A stretch of 7,085 bases of DNA from JAIXRY01 sp964444515 (lineage in GTDB: Bacteria; Patescibacteriota; Minisyncoccia; Phycocordibacterales; UBA9973). Under the pieces are notes generated by a model. That model saw only the letters and a program-made list of their open reading frames with translations, did not search any database and was not told the origin of the DNA. Below are positions 5,619 through 7,085 of the stretch, in pieces. The stretch lies in assembly GCA_964444515.1 (NCBI GenBank), contig CAYUGY010000029.1, positions 1-7,085 of the forward strand, read 5' to 3'. The first letter of the stretch is position 1. Every line of letters begins with the position of its first letter. The position numbers and the translations under genes were made by a program.

Positions 5619-5647
5619 ATAATAACAGAATTGCCATAAAAAGGCAA
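5619..5647 (-). promoter_or_regulatory. rpsP promoter predicting a leaderless mRNA, with inverted repeat
   Basis: The minus strand has TTGCCT (5647-5642, four of six to the -35), exactly 17 bases, then TATTAT (5624-5619, five of six). The predicted start at 5612 leaves two leader bases before ATG 5610. A TTGCC/GGCAA inverted repeat (5631-5635 and 5643-5647) covers the -35 and part of the spacer and could be an operator. Confidence 0.6.
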
Positions 5648-5693
5648 GATACCTTTCGCCTATCAGGATTCTCTCTTATATTAGGGTCTTTTT

Positions 5694-5704
5694 TATGATA
5701 TATT
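5694..5704 (+). promoter_or_regulatory. -10-like hexamers before rnr
   Basis: Two overlapping candidates, TATGAT (5694-5699) and TATATT (5699-5704), each match the -10 consensus at five of six positions. They predict starts at 5706 or 5711, giving leaders of six or one bases before ATG 5712. No -35 stands at the right distance, so this is weaker than the trmD and rpsP promoters. Confidence 0.4.
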
Positions 5705-5711
5705 TGTCTAT

Positions 5712-7085
5712 ATGAATACACCCTCAAATCAAACAGATACAACCCAATACGATGGGGTTGTTTTTATTTCCGCAAAAGGTGCTGGTTTCGTCAAAGTCAA
5801 AGATCTAGAAAATAGTATCGAAATAGCTCCCGACATGTTGGCAACAGCACTTCATGGCGACAAAGTGACTGCAATTATTACTGGTACCAATGAATACGGT
5901 TCACCGACTGGCAAGATCACCAGTATCGTTACTCGTTCAAAACGTGGTTTTGCCGGTACACTCGTCGAAGAATCAGGCAAATGTTTACTTCGCCCAAGTG
6001 ACCCAAAAATGCACCTTCCGATTGAAATCAAAGATGGTTGTACTAACGGTGCAAATCTTGGACAAAAAGTCTTCGCCGTTATTACTGATTGGAAAAGCCA
6101 AGCAGACTTACCAAAAGGTGAAGTCACACACGTTCTCGGAATGCCGATGGAAAACAATGCAGAGATGCAAGGACTCGCCCTCGAAAAAGGATTTGATTCA
6201 AGTTTTCCAAGTGCAGTAGACAAAGAAGCTGAAGCGTGGAAATCTGAAGGAATCCCTGCAAGTGAGATCGCGGTTCGTCGCGACATGCGAGGTACTACAA
6301 CATTCACTATCGACCCAGCCGATGCCAAAGACTTCGATGATGCATTGTCATTCAAAAAATTGGACAATGGTAATTTTGAAATCGGTATTCACATTGCTGA
6401 TGTATCGCACTATGTCCGGCCAGGAACTGAACTCGACAAAGAAGCATACCAACGCGCAACATCGGTGTATCTCGTAGACCGCACTATTCCGATGCTTCCT
6501 GAAGCACTTTCAAATGAACTTTGTAGTTTGAATCCAAACGAAGACAAGCTCACAATGAGTGCAGTGTTTGAATTGAATACCAACGGTGACGTCATGACTG
6601 AATGGTTCGGCAAAACAATCATTCACTCAGACAAACGATTTACCTACGAAGAAGCACAAGGAATTATCAATGCAAAAACTGGAATCTTTTATGAAGAATT
6701 AGACACTCTCAATAAGATCGCCAAAAACCTAACTATCGCCCGTATGAAAGCCGGTGCTTTGTCGCTCGATCAAGATGAAGTTCGATTTGTGCTTGATGAA
6801 AATGCTGTGCCCATCAAGGTCTACAAAAAAGAACGTGGTGATACAAATAAATTGATTGAAGAATTCATGTTGCTCGCAAACAGAAAAGTGGCAGAATTCA
6901 TCGCCAAAAAATCTGAGCTTGATGAAAATATTTTCGTCTATCGTATTCACGATCTCCCAAACAAAGAAAAGATGCACGAGCTTTCACTCTTCTTGAAGAA
7001 ACTCGGGTATCCGGTCACGCTCAAAGACGGCATTATTCCGTCAGTTGAACTCAATCGCGTATTGGAAAAATTGGAAGGCAAAGAA
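5712..7085 (+). CDS. rnr: Ribonuclease R (RNB-family 3'-5' exoribonuclease), N-terminal 458 codons (partial)
   Basis: RNase R degrades RNA processively from the 3' end, including structured RNA, and acts in rRNA quality control. Residues 12-60 form a cold-shock-type RNA-binding domain (YDGVVFISAKGAGFVKV), with a second beta-rich domain to about 155. The RNB catalytic domain follows: IDPADAKDFDDA at 200-211 supplies D201, D207, D209 and D210, matching E. coli D272, D278, D280 and D281 with a constant offset of 71. HIADVSHYV starts at 227, and TSVYLVDRTIPMLPEALSNE contains Y253, equivalent to E. coli Y324. A constant 71-residue deficit and a start directly at the cold-shock domain indicate that the N-terminal winged-helix domain of E. 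coli RNase R is absent. ATG 5712 has no Shine-Dalgarno sequence. The S1 and C-terminal parts lie beyond the right edge, so RNase II-like alternatives are not fully excluded. Confidence 0.94.
   Translation, partial: MNTPSNQTDTTQYDGVVFISAKGAGFVKVKDLENSIEIAPDMLATALHGDKVTAIITGTNEYGSPTGKITSIVTRSKRGFAGTLVEESGKCLLRPSDPKMHLPIEIKDGCTNGANLGQKVFAVITDWKSQADLPKGEVTHVLGMPMENNAEMQGLALEKGFDSSFPSAVDKEAEAWKSEGIPASEIAVRRDMRGTTTFTIDPADAKDFDDALSFKKLDNGNFEIGIHIADVSHYVRPGTELDKEAYQRATSVYLVDRTIPMLPEALSNELCSLNPNEDKLTMSAVFELNTNGDVMTEWFGKTIIHSDKRFTYEEAQGIINAKTGIFYEELDTLNKIAKNLTIARMKAGALSLDQDEVRFVLDENAVPIKVYKKERGDTNKLIEEFMLLANRKVAEFIAKKSELDENIFVYRIHDLPNKEKMHELSLFLKKLGYPVTLKDGIIPSVELNRVLEKLEGKE
5739..5765 (+). other. Terminator-like hairpin inside the first codons of rnr
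   Basis: ACAACCC (5739-5745) pairs with GGGTTGT (5755-5761) around a nine-base loop, and five T (5761-5765) end the element, as in an intrinsic terminator. It covers codons 10-18 of rnr. A short stem within coding sequence can arise by chance; early attenuation of rnr is a hypothesis only. Confidence 0.35.

Noticed and set aside
5611..5742. Longer rpsP start giving a 142-residue protein
   Set aside because: The extra 44 residues are not S16-like and overlap the start of the divergent rnr. The canonical MLAIRL start at 5610 has a well-placed -10 just upstream.
5852..6367. 171-residue minus-strand open frame
   Set aside because: It lies entirely antisense to the well-conserved RNB coding region of rnr and looks like a shadow frame with no recognisable features.

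Overview
This window looks like a piece of a Patescibacteria (Candidate Phyla Radiation, Parcubacteria-like) chromosome. That placement is inferred from the divergent but complete informational proteins, the short forms of TrmD and RNase R, the absence of rimM and rplS around trmD, short intergenic regions and the absence of ribosome binding sites. The genetic code appears standard: no in-frame TGA occurs in the long rpoB and rnr reading frames, which argues against the UGA-recoding SR1/Gracilibacteria lineages. I see no tRNA, rRNA, CRISPR array, insertion sequence or phage gene.

Layout. From 1 to 2321 the minus strand carries the first 773 codons of rpoB (RNA polymerase beta subunit), which runs off the left edge. 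From 2322 to 2727 lies a 406-base divergent intergenic region. It holds a strong extended -10 promoter for rpoB, a leader of about 168 bases with a long hairpin, and three DnaA-box-like 9-mers. A small lysine-rich DUF1508/YegP-like gene follows on the plus strand (2728-2916), then two palindromes, one of them a likely bidirectional terminator. An unrecognised AT-rich 297-residue gene lies on the minus strand (3046-3939). After that come trmD (3976-4692), khpA (4790-5098) and rpsP (5314-5610), all on the minus strand. Each of these three has its own promoter, and intrinsic terminators separate them. On the plus strand, divergent from rpsP, rnr (RNase R) starts at 5712 and runs off the right edge with 458 codons visible.

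How it works together. The conserved core is gene expression: transcription (RpoB), ribosome assembly (S16), an RNA chaperone (KhpA), tRNA G37 methylation (TrmD) and RNA decay (RNase R). The usual rpsP-khpA-rimM-trmD-rplS operon is broken here into single-gene transcription units without rimM. The accessory 297-residue gene sits where rplS would often be.

The most striking property is the initiation architecture. None of the seven starts has a recognisable Shine-Dalgarno sequence. Five of them (the 2728 gene, the 297-residue gene, trmD, rpsP, rnr) have a -10-like hexamer ending only 7-9 bases before the ATG, which predicts nearly leaderless mRNAs. For trmD and rpsP a -35-like hexamer stands exactly 17 bases further upstream. 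Other points worth a look are the rpoB leader hairpin, whose stem contains G-U pairs only when read as rpoB mRNA, a nested TAG-rich inverted repeat that overlaps the rpsP stop codon, an Asp-to-Glu change at the expected TrmD catalytic position, and a terminator-like hairpin inside the first codons of rnr.
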